Of a stretch of DNA of 64,000 nt, positions 1-8,624 are shown in pieces. The notes beneath the pieces are model-generated. The model saw only the letters and a list, made by a program, of their open reading frames with translations, searched no databases and had not been told where the DNA came from. How positions within the stretch are numbered: the first letter of the stretch is position 1; each line of letters begins with the position of its first letter. Source of the DNA: Frigidibacter albus. GTDB taxonomy: Bacteria > Pseudomonadota > Alphaproteobacteria > Rhodobacterales > Rhodobacteraceae. Location: NCBI RefSeq assembly GCF_009908165.1, contig NZ_JAAAUC010000001.1, forward strand, positions 310,001 through 374,000, written 5' to 3'. Both the position numbers and the translations under genes were made by a program.

Positions 1-1170
1 TTCGGCGGCGTGCCGAACACCGTCATCGCGCAGACCGCCTTCAAGTCCGTCAACAGCTACGCGCTGATGGCGGTGCCGATGTTCGTGCTGGCCGGCAACC
101 TGATGATGCGGGGCCGCATCGCGGAACTGATGATCGAGTTGACAGGCAGCCTTGTCCGCGCCGTGCGCGGCGGGCTGGCGCAGACCGTGCTGCTGACCGC
201 GGTGTTCTTCGCCGCAATCTCGGGTTCCAGCGTCGGGTCCGCGGCCGCCATCGGCGCCTCGACCGTCGAAGGCCTGCGGCGCGACAACTATCCGCCGCGC
301 TTTGCCGCGGCGCTGGTCGCTGTCGGCGGCACGCTGGGACTGATGATCCCCCCGTCGCTGAGCTTCATCCTGATCGGCTCCATCGTCGGGCTGCCGGTGG
401 ACAAGCTGTTCATGGCCGGCATCCTGCCCGGCATCATGGAAGCCTGCCTGCTGATGATCGGCACCTATGTGATGGTGCGCAAGAACGGCTATGGCCGCCG
501 CGCCGAACGCCCCGACTGGAAGGGCTTCGGGCAGAAGCTGCCGCGCGCCCTGCCGGCGTTGATGATGCCGGTGCTGGTGCTGGGGTCCATCTATTCGGGC
601 TTCCTGACGCCGACCGAGGTTTCGGCCTTTGCCGCGGCCTATGCCGCCGTCCTGTGCCTGCTGGTCTACCGCTCTGTCTCGCTCCGCGACATGTGGGATA
701 CGGCGCGCGTGTCGCTGCTGCAGACCACCATGATCTTCGCGGTGGTGATGGGCGGCAGCCTCGTCGGCTTCGTGCTGGCGCGGATGGGGGTCTCGGCCCA
801 GCTGATCGGTGCGCTGGAAGCTGCCAACATGAGCCCCTGGGTGTTCCTGCTGGTCGTGAACATCGCGCTGATCATCCTGGGCATGTTCCTCGACGGGATC
901 GCGCTGATCGTGCTGACAGCGCCGCTGCTGTTCCCCGCGGCAACCGCGCTTGGCATCGACCCGATCCACTTCGCGGTGATCATGGTCGCCAATGTCGAGA
1001 TTGCCACGCTGACCCCACCCATCGGGCTGAACCTCTTCGTGATGAGCGGGATTTCCAAGATCCCGGTGCATGAGGTTGCCCGCGGGGTCGTGCCCTTCTA
1101 CGGCGTCCGCATGGTGGGGCTGGCGCTGATCACCTTCGTGCCGGCGATTTCGCTGACACTGGTCCATTAG
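1..1170 (+). CDS. TRAP transporter large permease (DctM family), 5' end outside window
   Basis: Membrane channel subunit of a tripartite ATP-independent periplasmic transporter, which imports organic acids using an ion gradient. The frame is open from base 1 and 389 residues are visible. Family members have about 425-430, so roughly 40 N-terminal residues lie to the left and the ATG at 10 is internal. The visible part is a series of hydrophobic helices with DctM-typical stretches AISGSSVGSAAAIG and LMIPPSLSFILIG, and TPPIGLNLFV near the end. Its small permease and binding protein are presumably also to the left. The stop codon overlaps the Shine-Dalgarno (AGGAGG, 1169-1174) of the next gene, so the two are probably cotranscribed. 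That the imported acid is the substrate of the downstream CoA enzymes is inference. Confidence 0.93.
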   Translation, partial: FGGVPNTVIAQTAFKSVNSYALMAVPMFVLAGNLMMRGRIAELMIELTGSLVRAVRGGLAQTVLLTAVFFAAISGSSVGSAAAIGASTVEGLRRDNYPPRFAAALVAVGGTLGLMIPPSLSFILIGSIVGLPVDKLFMAGILPGIMEACLLMIGTYVMVRKNGYGRRAERPDWKGFGQKLPRALPALMMPVLVLGSIYSGFLTPTEVSAFAAAYAAVLCLLVYRSVSLRDMWDTARVSLLQTTMIFAVVMGGSLVGFVLARMGVSAQLIGALEAANMSPWVFLLVVNIALIILGMFLDGIALIVLTAPLLFPAATALGIDPIHFAVIMVANVEIATLTPPIGLNLFVMSGISKIPVHEVARGVVPFYGVRMVGLALITFVPAISLTLVH

Positions 1171-1183
1171 GAGGACTTCAGGA

Positions 1184-2602
1184 ATGAACGAACAATCCAC
1201 GATCGACGTTGCTGCCGGCGCAGAGACCATCGCGCAGAAACTGTCAGGCTTCGTCGAAGGCCTGCAAGGTGCGACCATTCCGGGCGCCGCGCGCGAACGG
1301 GCCCGGCACCTGATCCTCGACGCGGTCGGCATTGCACTTGCCTCGACGCAATACGATTTCGCGCACCGCACGCTTTCGGCCCTGCGCGAATTTGGTGAGG
1401 GGCCGGGCGAGGTCATCGGCTATGGCGCGCGGCTGCCGCTGCGCGATGCGGTGATGATGAACGGCTTTCTGGTTCACGGGCTGGACTACGATGACACCCA
1501 CACCCGCGGCGTGATCCACGCCACCGCCAGCTGTTTCCCGACCGCGATGGGCATGGCTGCGGCCGAAAACCTCTCGGGGCGCGATCTGCTGACCTCCTAC
1601 ATTGCGGGGATGGAGGTTGCGACGCGGCTTGGGTCGGTCGCCAAGGGCGGCTTCCACCAGACCGGCTTTCACCCCACCGGGCTGGTCGGCGCCTTTGCCT
1701 GCGCGCTGATCGCCGGCAAGCTGCGCGGGCTGACCGCAAAGCAGCTGTCCCATGCGCAGGGCATCGCGCTCTCGATGGGCTCTGGCAGCCTTGAATTCCT
1801 GCAGGACGGCGCCTGGACCAAGCGGATCCATCCCGGCTGGGCGGGCGTGTGCGGGATCACCGCGGCGACGCTGGCGCGCAATGGCTTCCAAGGCCCCAGG
1901 GAGACCTATGAGGGGCGCTTCGGGCTTTACGCGAGCCACCTCGGGCCGTTGCTGGAGGCGTGCGATCTGTCGATTGCCACCGAGGGGCTGGGCGAGATCT
2001 GGGAAGTGACGCAGGTCGCCGTCAAGCCGCTGCCGGCCTGCCACTTCACCCATGCCTGCGCCGACTCTGCCATCGCGCTGCGCAATGAACATGGGCTTCG
2101 CCCCGAGATGATCGAACATGTCCGGGCGCTGATCCCGGGCGAAGTGGTCAAGACGGTGTGCGAGCCGGTGCGCAACAAGCAGCGCCCGCAGAACAGCTAT
2201 GACGCGCAGTTCTCCATCCCCTTCGCAGTCGCGTCGGGGCTGGTGCATGGCCGCTTCGGCCTGTCCGAGCTGGAACCCGAGATCCTGAACGACCCCGAGA
2301 CCCTCAGCATCGCGCGCAAGGTCGATTACGAGGTCGATCCGAACTCGGCCTTCCCGAAATACTACTCGGGCGAGGTCATCGTGAAGCTCAAGGACGGGCG
2401 CGAGCTTCGCCACCGCGAGCACATGAACCGCGGCGCCTCGGATCGGCCGCTGTCCAGCGCCGAGATCATCGCCAAATTCCGCGAGAACGCCGCGATGGCG
2501 CTGTCCGCCTCGGCGGTGGACCGGATCGAGGCCGCGGTGCTTGGCCTCGATGACGGCATGTCGGCCCGCAGCCTTTCCGCCATTCTTGCCGGGCGCGGCT
2601 GA
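1184..2602 (+). CDS. MmgE/PrpD family protein (2-methylcitrate dehydratase / cis-aconitate decarboxylase fold)
   Basis: The 472-residue length is normal for the family, which includes 2-methylcitrate dehydratase (PrpD) and cis-aconitate decarboxylase; members act on tricarboxylic and related branched acids in the cytoplasm. Family hallmarks visible are NGFLVHGLDYDDTH around residues 93-106 and a basic C-terminal half. The start has a strong AGGAGG nine bases upstream. It sits between a TRAP permease and an acyl-CoA dehydrogenase/CoA-transferase pair, not in a prp operon (no prpB or prpC nearby). Classical methylcitrate-cycle function is therefore unlikely, and a dehydratase or decarboxylase step on the imported acid is the better guess. 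The exact reaction cannot be read from sequence. Confidence 0.9.
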   Translation: MNEQSTIDVAAGAETIAQKLSGFVEGLQGATIPGAARERARHLILDAVGIALASTQYDFAHRTLSALREFGEGPGEVIGYGARLPLRDAVMMNGFLVHGLDYDDTHTRGVIHATASCFPTAMGMAAAENLSGRDLLTSYIAGMEVATRLGSVAKGGFHQTGFHPTGLVGAFACALIAGKLRGLTAKQLSHAQGIALSMGSGSLEFLQDGAWTKRIHPGWAGVCGITAATLARNGFQGPRETYEGRFGLYASHLGPLLEACDLSIATEGLGEIWEVTQVAVKPLPACHFTHACADSAIALRNEHGLRPEMIEHVRALIPGEVVKTVCEPVRNKQRPQNSYDAQFSIPFAVASGLVHGRFGLSELEPEILNDPETLSIARKVDYEVDPNSAFPKYYSGEVIVKLKDGRELRHREHMNRGASDRPLSSAEIIAKFRENAAMALSASAVDRIEAAVLGLDDGMSARSLSAILAGRG

Positions 2603-2635
2603 TCAGCCCCCGGCCCACCAGAACAGGAGCCAAAG

Positions 2636-3796
2636 ATGAGAGACGAACAGGACAATCTTGAGCAAGAAGAGATGATGCTCGACATGATCGGCCGCTTCCT
2701 CGAGGTCGAGGTCGAGCCGCATGTGCGCAAGCTGGAGAATGACGACATCTACCCGGCCGAGATCGTCGAGAAGATGAAGGAAATGGGCCTGTTCGGCTGC
2801 ATCATCGCAGAGGAATATGGCGGTCTCGGCCTGTCCACGACCACCTATGCGCGGATCATCGAACGGATCTCGCGCACCTGGATGTCGCTGTCCGGGATCA
2901 TCAACTCGCACCTGATCATGGCTTCCGCCGTCCAGCGCGCCGGGACGCAGGGCCAGAAGGCCGAATTCCTGCCGCGCTTTGCCACCGGCGAGCTGCGCGG
3001 CGGCATCGGCCTGACCGAGCCTGACGCCGGCACCGACCTGCAGGCGATCCGCACGGTCGCGAAGCGGGACGGCGAGGACTATGTCGTCAACGGCACCAAG
3101 ACCTGGATCACCAACTCGATGTATGGCAACTGCATCGCGCTGCTGGTCAAGACCGACCCCACCGCCGAACCGCGCCACCGCGGCATGAGCCTGCTGATCG
3201 CCGAGAAGGGCCCGGGCTTCAAGGTAGAGCGCAAGCTGGAAAAGCTGGGCTATCGCGGCATCGACACCTGCGAGCTGTCCTTCACCGATTACCGCGTGCC
3301 CGTCGACCGGCTGATCGGCGGCAAGGAAGGGCAGGGGCTGAAGCAGATCCTCTCGGGGCTGGAGCTGGGACGGATCAACGTCGCGGCCCGCGGCGTCGGC
3401 GTGGCCCGCGCGGCGCTGGACGACTCGGTGAAATACGCCCAGATCCGCAAGACCTTTGGCAAGCCGATCTGCGAGCATCAGGCGATTCAGCTGATGCTGG
3501 GCGAGATGGGCACGAGGGTCGAAGCCGCGCGCCTGCTGGTGGAAAGCGCCGCCCGCGCCTTCGACCGCGGCGAGCGCTGCGACATGGAGGCGGGGATGGC
3601 GAAATACTTCGCCTCGGAAGCCGCACTGCGCAATGCCACCGACGCGCTGCGCATCCACGGCGGCTATGGCTATTCCAAGGAATACAACGTCGAACGCTAC
3701 TACCGCGACGCCCCGCTGCTGACCATCGGCGAGGGCACGAACGAGATGCAGCGGCTGATCATCGCCCGCCAGCTTGTCGAAAGGAATCCGGCATGA
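2636..3796 (+). CDS. acyl-CoA dehydrogenase
   Basis: FAD-dependent alpha,beta-desaturation of an acyl-CoA, passing electrons to ETF. At 386 residues it matches the short-chain/glutaryl-type branch. Visible signatures are GGIGLTEPDAGTD (FAD/substrate contact), TKTWITNS, RKTFGKPICEHQAIQ and the C-terminal GEGTNEMQ. In the last, Glu366 sits where the catalytic base of short-chain dehydrogenases lies. An AGGAG precedes the ATG by eight bases. The last four bases overlap the CoA-transferase start (ATGA), indicating translational coupling: the transferase would make the CoA thioester that this enzyme oxidises. Substrate is unknown; a glutaryl-, methylsuccinyl- or branched acyl-CoA are possibilities. 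Confidence 0.93.
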   Translation: MRDEQDNLEQEEMMLDMIGRFLEVEVEPHVRKLENDDIYPAEIVEKMKEMGLFGCIIAEEYGGLGLSTTTYARIIERISRTWMSLSGIINSHLIMASAVQRAGTQGQKAEFLPRFATGELRGGIGLTEPDAGTDLQAIRTVAKRDGEDYVVNGTKTWITNSMYGNCIALLVKTDPTAEPRHRGMSLLIAEKGPGFKVERKLEKLGYRGIDTCELSFTDYRVPVDRLIGGKEGQGLKQILSGLELGRINVAARGVGVARAALDDSVKYAQIRKTFGKPICEHQAIQLMLGEMGTRVEAARLLVESAARAFDRGERCDMEAGMAKYFASEAALRNATDALRIHGGYGYSKEYNVERYYRDAPLLTIGEGTNEMQRLIIARQLVERNPA

Positions 3797-4977
3797 GCCT
3801 GCCGCTTGAAGGCGTCCGCATCATTGCGGTCGAGCAATACGGCGCCGGGCCCTTCGGGACCCAGCACCTTGCCGATCTGGGGGCCGAGGTCATCAAGGTC
3901 GAGAACCCGGCCGAGGGCGGCGAGGTTGGCCGCATGGTCGGCCCCTACTTCTTTGAACCCGGCGACAGCCACTTCTTCCAGTCCTTCAACCGCAACAAGA
4001 AAAGCGTCACGCTCGACCTGAAATCGGCCGAGGGGCGCCACCTGTTCGAGGCGCTGGTGGAAACCGCCGATGCCGTGTTCGACAACCTGCGCGGCGACCT
4101 GCCCGAAAAGTTGGGCCTGACCTACCAGGCGCTGAAAGCCATCAACCCCGCGATCGTCTGCTGCCATCTGTCGGCCTATGGCCGCACCGGGCCGCGCAAG
4201 GCCTGGCCGGGCTATGACTATCTGATGCAGGCCGAGGCGGGCTATTGTGCGCTGACCGGCGAGCCGGGCGGGCCGCCAGCGCGCTTCGGGATCTCGATCA
4301 TCGACATGATGACCGGGACCACGGCGGCGATGGCGCTGCTGGCGGCCCTTGTCTCGGCCCGGGCGACGGGCCAAGGGCGCGACATCGACACCAGCCTGTT
4401 CGACGTGGCGCTGCACAACGTCAACTACCTCGGCACCTGGTACATGAATGACGGGATCACCACCGACCGGGCGCCGCGCGGCGCGCATCCCTCGCTGACC
4501 CCCAGCCAGATGTACCGCACCCAGGACGGCTGGATCTTCGTGATGTGCAACAAGGAGAAGTTCTGGCCGATCTTCACCGCGATCATCGACCGGCCGGACT
4601 GGGCCACCGATCCGCGGTTCAGCAGCTTCAAGGTGCGGCTGGAAAACCGCGACGCGCTGACGGTGGAAATGGACGAAGCCCTGTCTGCCCGGACGACGGC
4701 GGAGTGGATGGAGAGCTTTGCGGGCAAGGTTCCGGCGGCGCCGGTCTATGACGTGGCGCAGGCGCTGGACAGCAGTTATGTTCGCGATCAGGGGATGATC
4801 GTGGAAACCCCGCATCCGGTGCGCGGCCAGATCCGGACCCTGGCCTGCCCGGTCCGCGTTCCCGGCGAAACGCTGCCCCTGCGCCCCGGCCCGCGCCTTG
4901 GCGCCCATAATGACGAAATCCTGGGCCCGCTGTCGGCCCGGCCCCCGATGCCAACCCGTATGTCCAAGGTGCCATGA
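3793..4977 (+). CDS. family III CoA-transferase (CaiB/BaiF)
   Basis: Transfers CoA between carboxylic acids in the cytoplasm through an aspartyl-anhydride intermediate. The 394-residue length is typical. The N terminus (LPLEGVRIIAVEQYGAGPFG) and the DLGAEVIKVENP stretch are characteristic, and Asp171 in SIIDMMTG sits at the position of the family's catalytic aspartate. It overlaps the acyl-CoA dehydrogenase upstream and the GntR regulator downstream by ATGA, so all three are translationally coupled. It probably activates the imported acid to its CoA ester before dehydrogenation. Dicarboxylate CoA-transferases of this family (succinyl-CoA:mesaconate, itaconate) are plausible relatives, but donor and acceptor cannot be assigned. 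Confidence 0.93.
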   Translation: MSLPLEGVRIIAVEQYGAGPFGTQHLADLGAEVIKVENPAEGGEVGRMVGPYFFEPGDSHFFQSFNRNKKSVTLDLKSAEGRHLFEALVETADAVFDNLRGDLPEKLGLTYQALKAINPAIVCCHLSAYGRTGPRKAWPGYDYLMQAEAGYCALTGEPGGPPARFGISIIDMMTGTTAAMALLAALVSARATGQGRDIDTSLFDVALHNVNYLGTWYMNDGITTDRAPRGAHPSLTPSQMYRTQDGWIFVMCNKEKFWPIFTAIIDRPDWATDPRFSSFKVRLENRDALTVEMDEALSARTTAEWMESFAGKVPAAPVYDVAQALDSSYVRDQGMIVETPHPVRGQIRTLACPVRVPGETLPLRPGPRLGAHNDEILGPLSARPPMPTRMSKVP

Positions 4978-5759
4978 GTCAGAACCCCCTCCCACAGTCG
5001 CCGCTTGCGTCGGGTCTGCGCTATCAGGCGCTGGCGCAGGCCCTGGTCGATGACATCAGCTCGGGCCGCTACCCGGTGGGCGGGCTGCTTCCGACCGAGT
5101 TCGAGCTGGTCGAGCTTTATGGCGTCAGCCGTCACACGGTGCGCGAAGCGATCCGGCGCCTGCACGATCTGGGCCTCGTCACCCGCCAGCCGGGCGTCGG
5201 CACCCGCGTGCGGGCGCAGGCCCCGGCGGCGCGCTATGTCCACTCCAGCGAGGGCATCGGCGATCTGTTCCAGTATGTGCGCGAGGTGAACCTGACGCTG
5301 ACCGAAAAGACCGAGGTCATCGCCGATGACGAACTGGCCGAGTTTCTGGAGTGTCGCCCCGGCCAGGCCTGGCTGCGCGTCCGCGGCCGCCGCCATTTCC
5401 TGGGCGAGGCGCTGCCGATTGCGCTGGCCGAGGTCTACATCGCCTGGCCGTATCGCGGCGTGCTCGACGGGGTCGATGCGCCTTCCCTGCCGCTTTATGT
5501 GATGATCGAGCAGGCACATGGCTGCCGTGCCGTCGAGGTGCGCCAGCAGGTCAGCGCCGTGCTTCTGGATGCCGAGGCCGCCGAGGCCTTCGGCACCAAG
5601 CCGGGCGAGGCCGGGCTGCGCGTCACCCGCAAGTATCGTACCGCCGGGAACGAGCTGTTCGAGGCCGCGATCAACCTGCACCCCGGCGACCGCTTCAGCC
5701 AGTCCATGACCCTGCGGCTGGAGGCGCCTGCAACCTCTCGCACCGAGCGGCAGGGCTGA
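4974..5759 (+). CDS. GntR-family transcriptional regulator with UTRA domain (HutC subfamily)
   Basis: DNA-binding repressor with an N-terminal winged helix-turn-helix (about residues 15-75, containing PTEFELVELYGVSRHTVREA) and a C-terminal ligand-sensing UTRA domain (about 95-245). The 261-residue length fits the HutC subfamily. It is the last gene of a coupled trio with the acyl-CoA dehydrogenase and the CoA-transferase, so it most likely controls this catabolic block in response to the substrate or a CoA ester. Local autoregulation is inference; I could not identify a convincing palindromic operator. Confidence 0.92.
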   Translation: MSQNPLPQSPLASGLRYQALAQALVDDISSGRYPVGGLLPTEFELVELYGVSRHTVREAIRRLHDLGLVTRQPGVGTRVRAQAPAARYVHSSEGIGDLFQYVREVNLTLTEKTEVIADDELAEFLECRPGQAWLRVRGRRHFLGEALPIALAEVYIAWPYRGVLDGVDAPSLPLYVMIEQAHGCRAVEVRQQVSAVLLDAEAAEAFGTKPGEAGLRVTRKYRTAGNELFEAAINLHPGDRFSQSMTLRLEAPATSRTERQG

Positions 5760-5801
5760 TGCGCCGACCACCCCCTTCGCCCAAGATATGAGTGTCCTGC
5801 A

Positions 5802-7025
5802 ATGAGCCCAACCGATCCGGCCCGCGGCGTCCTGCCGCTGGTTGTTACCATTGCCGTCCAGGCGCTGGTGTCGCTGGCGGCGCTGGCAGCGCCGGTGATG
5901 GCGCCCGCTGCGGCGCTGTCGACCGGCCTGCCGGCCGGCTGGGTCGGGATCTTTGTCGGCGTGGTCTACGCCGCCGCCTGCGTCTCGACGCTTGTGGCCG
6001 GCGATCTCGTCTCGCGCTTCGGGCCGATCCGGATGAGCCAGGTTTCGCTGGTGCTTTGCGGTTCGGGGCTGTTCGCCGCCGCCCTTGCCACACCTGCCGG
6101 CCTTGTACTGTCAGCGGTGCTGATCGGCCTTGGCTATGGCCCGGTGACGCCCGCAAGCTCGCATATCCTGATCCGCACCACCCCGCCGCATCGCATGAGC
6201 CTGACCTTCTCGCTCAAGCAGACGGGGGTGCCGCTTGGCGGGATGCTGGCGGGATTGATGGTCCCCCTGCTGATCCACGGGCTTGGCTGGCAGGGCGCGG
6301 CCATCTGCCTGGGCGGGGCCCTCCTTGCCATGGCCGCCGTGACGCAGACGATCCGCCCGATGTTCGACAGCGACCGCGACCCCTCGCGCCCGCTTGCGCC
6401 CTCGCGTGCCCTGAAGCCGCTGATGAAGGTGCTGGCGACGCCGGCGCTGCGCGATCTTGGCCTCTGCTCGTTCTTCTTCGGCGCGATGCAACTGTGCCTG
6501 ACCAGTTTCCTGGTGCTCTACCTCACCGAGGCGCGCGGGCTTAGCCTCGTCACCGCCGGCTCGATCCTCGCGGTGGCGCAGGTCGCGGGGGTGGTCGGGC
6601 GCCTTGGCTGGGGCTGGATGGCCGACAAGGTGATCGTGCCGCGGCTGCTTCTGGGCCTTCTGGGGGTGGTGATGGGCGCCGCCGGCATCTCGTTGGCGAT
6701 GGTCGGGCCGGGCGTCCCGATCCTGGGGTTCGCCCTGATCGCCGCCATCTTCGGGGCCAGCGCCATCGGCTGGAACGGCGTGTTCCTGGCCGAGGTGGCG
6801 CGGCTTGCGGCGCCCGGCGAGGTCGGCGCGGCGACGGGGGCCAGCCTGTTCCTGACCTATGGCGGCGTCGTCGTCGGCCCGCCGCTTTTTGCCAGCCTTG
6901 TGGCGCAAAGCCACAGCTATCCGCTGGGGTTTCTGGCCTTCGGCGCCCTTCTGTCCGCGGTCGGCGTGTTCCTGATGCTGACGGGTCCGCGCCGCGGCGG
7001 CAGGCAGGCCTCGGCACCATCCTGA
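5802..7025 (+). CDS. MFS transporter
   Basis: A 407-residue integral membrane protein with about twelve hydrophobic helices in two halves separated by a charged loop near residues 190-215. The usual MFS loop between helices 2 and 3 is present in altered form (GDLVSRFGPIRMSQ). Proline/glycine-rich segments such as LIGLGYGPVTPASS resemble nitrate/oxalate- and cyanate-type MFS permeases. It starts 42 bases after the GntR gene, in the same direction. It probably moves the substrate or a product of the adjacent CoA pathway, giving this locus two different permeases (TRAP and MFS); the cargo is unknown. Confidence 0.9.
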   Translation: MSPTDPARGVLPLVVTIAVQALVSLAALAAPVMAPAAALSTGLPAGWVGIFVGVVYAAACVSTLVAGDLVSRFGPIRMSQVSLVLCGSGLFAAALATPAGLVLSAVLIGLGYGPVTPASSHILIRTTPPHRMSLTFSLKQTGVPLGGMLAGLMVPLLIHGLGWQGAAICLGGALLAMAAVTQTIRPMFDSDRDPSRPLAPSRALKPLMKVLATPALRDLGLCSFFFGAMQLCLTSFLVLYLTEARGLSLVTAGSILAVAQVAGVVGRLGWGWMADKVIVPRLLLGLLGVVMGAAGISLAMVGPGVPILGFALIAAIFGASAIGWNGVFLAEVARLAAPGEVGAATGASLFLTYGGVVVGPPLFASLVAQSHSYPLGFLAFGALLSAVGVFLMLTGPRRGGRQASAPS

Positions 7026-7059
7026 CCCTTCAATCCGCGCCCTTGGGAGGGGGCAGTCC

Positions 7060-7860
7060 ATGACCCATCGCAGCTATCTTTTCGTTCCGGGCGACCGGCC
7101 CGAGCGGTTCGACAAGGCCGTGGCGGCCGGCGCCGACGTGACCGTGCTTGACCTCGAGGATGCCGTGAAGCCCGAGCAGAAGGAGGTCGCCCGGCGCGCG
7201 ATCCACGACTGGCTGTCCGCCGGCGGCCGCGCGGCGGTGCGCGTGAACGGCATCGGCACCGAATGGCATGCCGAGGACATCAAGCTTCTGGCGCTGCCCG
7301 GCGTGACGCTGGCGATGCTGCCCAAGGCAGAGGATCCCGCGGCGCTTGCGGCCTTCGTCGCGGGGCTGCGGCCGGGCCTGCCGGTGACGCCGCTGATCGA
7401 AACCGCGCAGGGCATTTTCGAGGCGCGCGCCTTGGCACGGGTGAAGAACGTCCTGCAACTGGCTTTCGGATCAGTGGATTTCCAGCTCGACGCCGGCATC
7501 GAGGGTGAGGGCGACGAGCTGCTCTTCGCCCGCTCGCAACTTGTCCTTGCCTCGGCGGCTGCCGGGATTGCGTCGCCGGTCGATGGCGTGACCGTGGCGC
7601 TGGACGATGCAGAGCGGCTGACGGCCGAGACCCGGCGCGCCCGGCGGCTGGGGTTCGGCGGCAAGCTGTGCATCCACCCAAGGCAGGTCGCCACCGTCCA
7701 CCGCGCCTTCGCGCCGGATGAGGCCGAGATCGCTCGGGCGCGGGCCATTGTCGCGGCGGCCGACGGTGCCGAGGCCGGGGCGATCCGGCTGGACGGCAAG
7801 CTTATCGACCGGCCGATCGTGGAACGCGCGCGCCGGGTTCTGGAGACGCTGGCGCCATGA
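7060..7860 (+). CDS. HpcH/HpaI-family CoA-ester lyase (CitE-like)
   Basis: Cleaves beta-hydroxyacyl-CoA esters such as malyl-CoA or citramalyl-CoA into acetyl- or propionyl-CoA plus a 2-oxo acid; some relatives are thioesterases. The 266-residue length is normal. The N terminus RSYLFVPGDRPERF, the metal/substrate motif VLDLEDAV, Arg61 in VRVNG, Glu114 in PLIETAQG, Asp140 and the late LCIHPRQV motif are all in place, so the active site looks intact. It has a GGGAGG Shine-Dalgarno and overlaps the following methyltransferase by ATGA. With the CoA-transferase and dehydrogenase upstream, it would be the carbon-carbon cleavage step of the pathway (inference). Confidence 0.92.
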   Translation: MTHRSYLFVPGDRPERFDKAVAAGADVTVLDLEDAVKPEQKEVARRAIHDWLSAGGRAAVRVNGIGTEWHAEDIKLLALPGVTLAMLPKAEDPAALAAFVAGLRPGLPVTPLIETAQGIFEARALARVKNVLQLAFGSVDFQLDAGIEGEGDELLFARSQLVLASAAAGIASPVDGVTVALDDAERLTAETRRARRLGFGGKLCIHPRQVATVHRAFAPDEAEIARARAIVAAADGAEAGAIRLDGKLIDRPIVERARRVLETLAP

Positions 7861-8558
7861 CGGCGGGGGATCGGGGGGCCGGGGCTGCTGCGCCGCTTGA
7901 GGTTGTCGACGACGAGCTGGGCCTGATGCGCCGGCTACTGCCACTGGAAGGCGCGCGGATCCTCGATGTCGGCTGCGGCGACGGCGGATTTGCCAGGCGG
8001 CTTGTGTCCGAGGCCGGGGCGGCACGGGTGGTGGGGATCGATCTGCCGGAGACGCTTGGTCCGGCATCCGAGGGTGTCGAGCTGCTGGCGGGCAAGGCCG
8101 AGGCCCTCCCGGTGGCGGATGGGGCTTTTGACGTGGTGGCGATGATGAAGTCACTGCATCACGTCGCCCCGGACAGGATGGACAGGGCGCTGCTAGAGGC
8201 GGCGCGGGTGCTGCGGATGGGTGGGCTGCTCTATGTCTCGGAGCCCGTCGCCCGCGGGCCGTTCGATGCGATCATGCGCATCTTCCACGACGAGGCCGAG
8301 GTGCGAAGCCTGGCGCAAGCGGCGCTGACGCGCTTCACCGGCCTGGAGCGGCAGCGGCGGCTGGCCTTTCTGTCGCCGATCCGGTTCGGCAGCTTCGAAG
8401 AGTTCAAGCGGCGCATGATGCATCTGCCGACGCTGACCGCTCCGATCACCGCCGACATGCACGCTGCGGCGCGCGCCGCCTATCGCGCGCAGTCCACCAA
8501 GACCGGCGTGTTTGCGGCGCTCCGCGAGGTGCAGGTCGCGGTGTTCCAAAAACCGTGA
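7857..8558 (+). CDS. class I SAM-dependent methyltransferase
   Basis: A 233-residue protein with the Methyltransf_11/25 core: motif I ILDVGCGDGGFA (about residues 36-47) and a post-III region GGLLYVSEPVARGP. The acidic motif II is followed by MMKSLHHV. It begins inside the stop of the CoA-ester lyase gene (ATGA), so it is coupled to the catabolic operon although no methylation step is obvious in such a pathway. Target (small molecule or protein) cannot be inferred. It ends 66 bases before the convergent gene at 8625. Confidence 0.87.
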   Translation: MTAGDRGAGAAAPLEVVDDELGLMRRLLPLEGARILDVGCGDGGFARRLVSEAGAARVVGIDLPETLGPASEGVELLAGKAEALPVADGAFDVVAMMKSLHHVAPDRMDRALLEAARVLRMGGLLYVSEPVARGPFDAIMRIFHDEAEVRSLAQAALTRFTGLERQRRLAFLSPIRFGSFEEFKRRMMHLPTLTAPITADMHAAARAAYRAQSTKTGVFAALREVQVAVFQKP

Positions 8559-8624
8559 GTCCCGGTCGGCCTGTCGCAGCAAGGCGCGCACGCGAGGCCC
8601 TGCGGAACCGCGCGGCGCGGACGG

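Noticed and set aside
1184-2602. Assigning prpD (methylcitrate cycle) to the MmgE/PrpD gene
   Set aside because: No methylcitrate synthase or lyase is nearby and the neighbours are CoA-transferase and acyl-CoA dehydrogenase genes, so the specific name would be unsupported.
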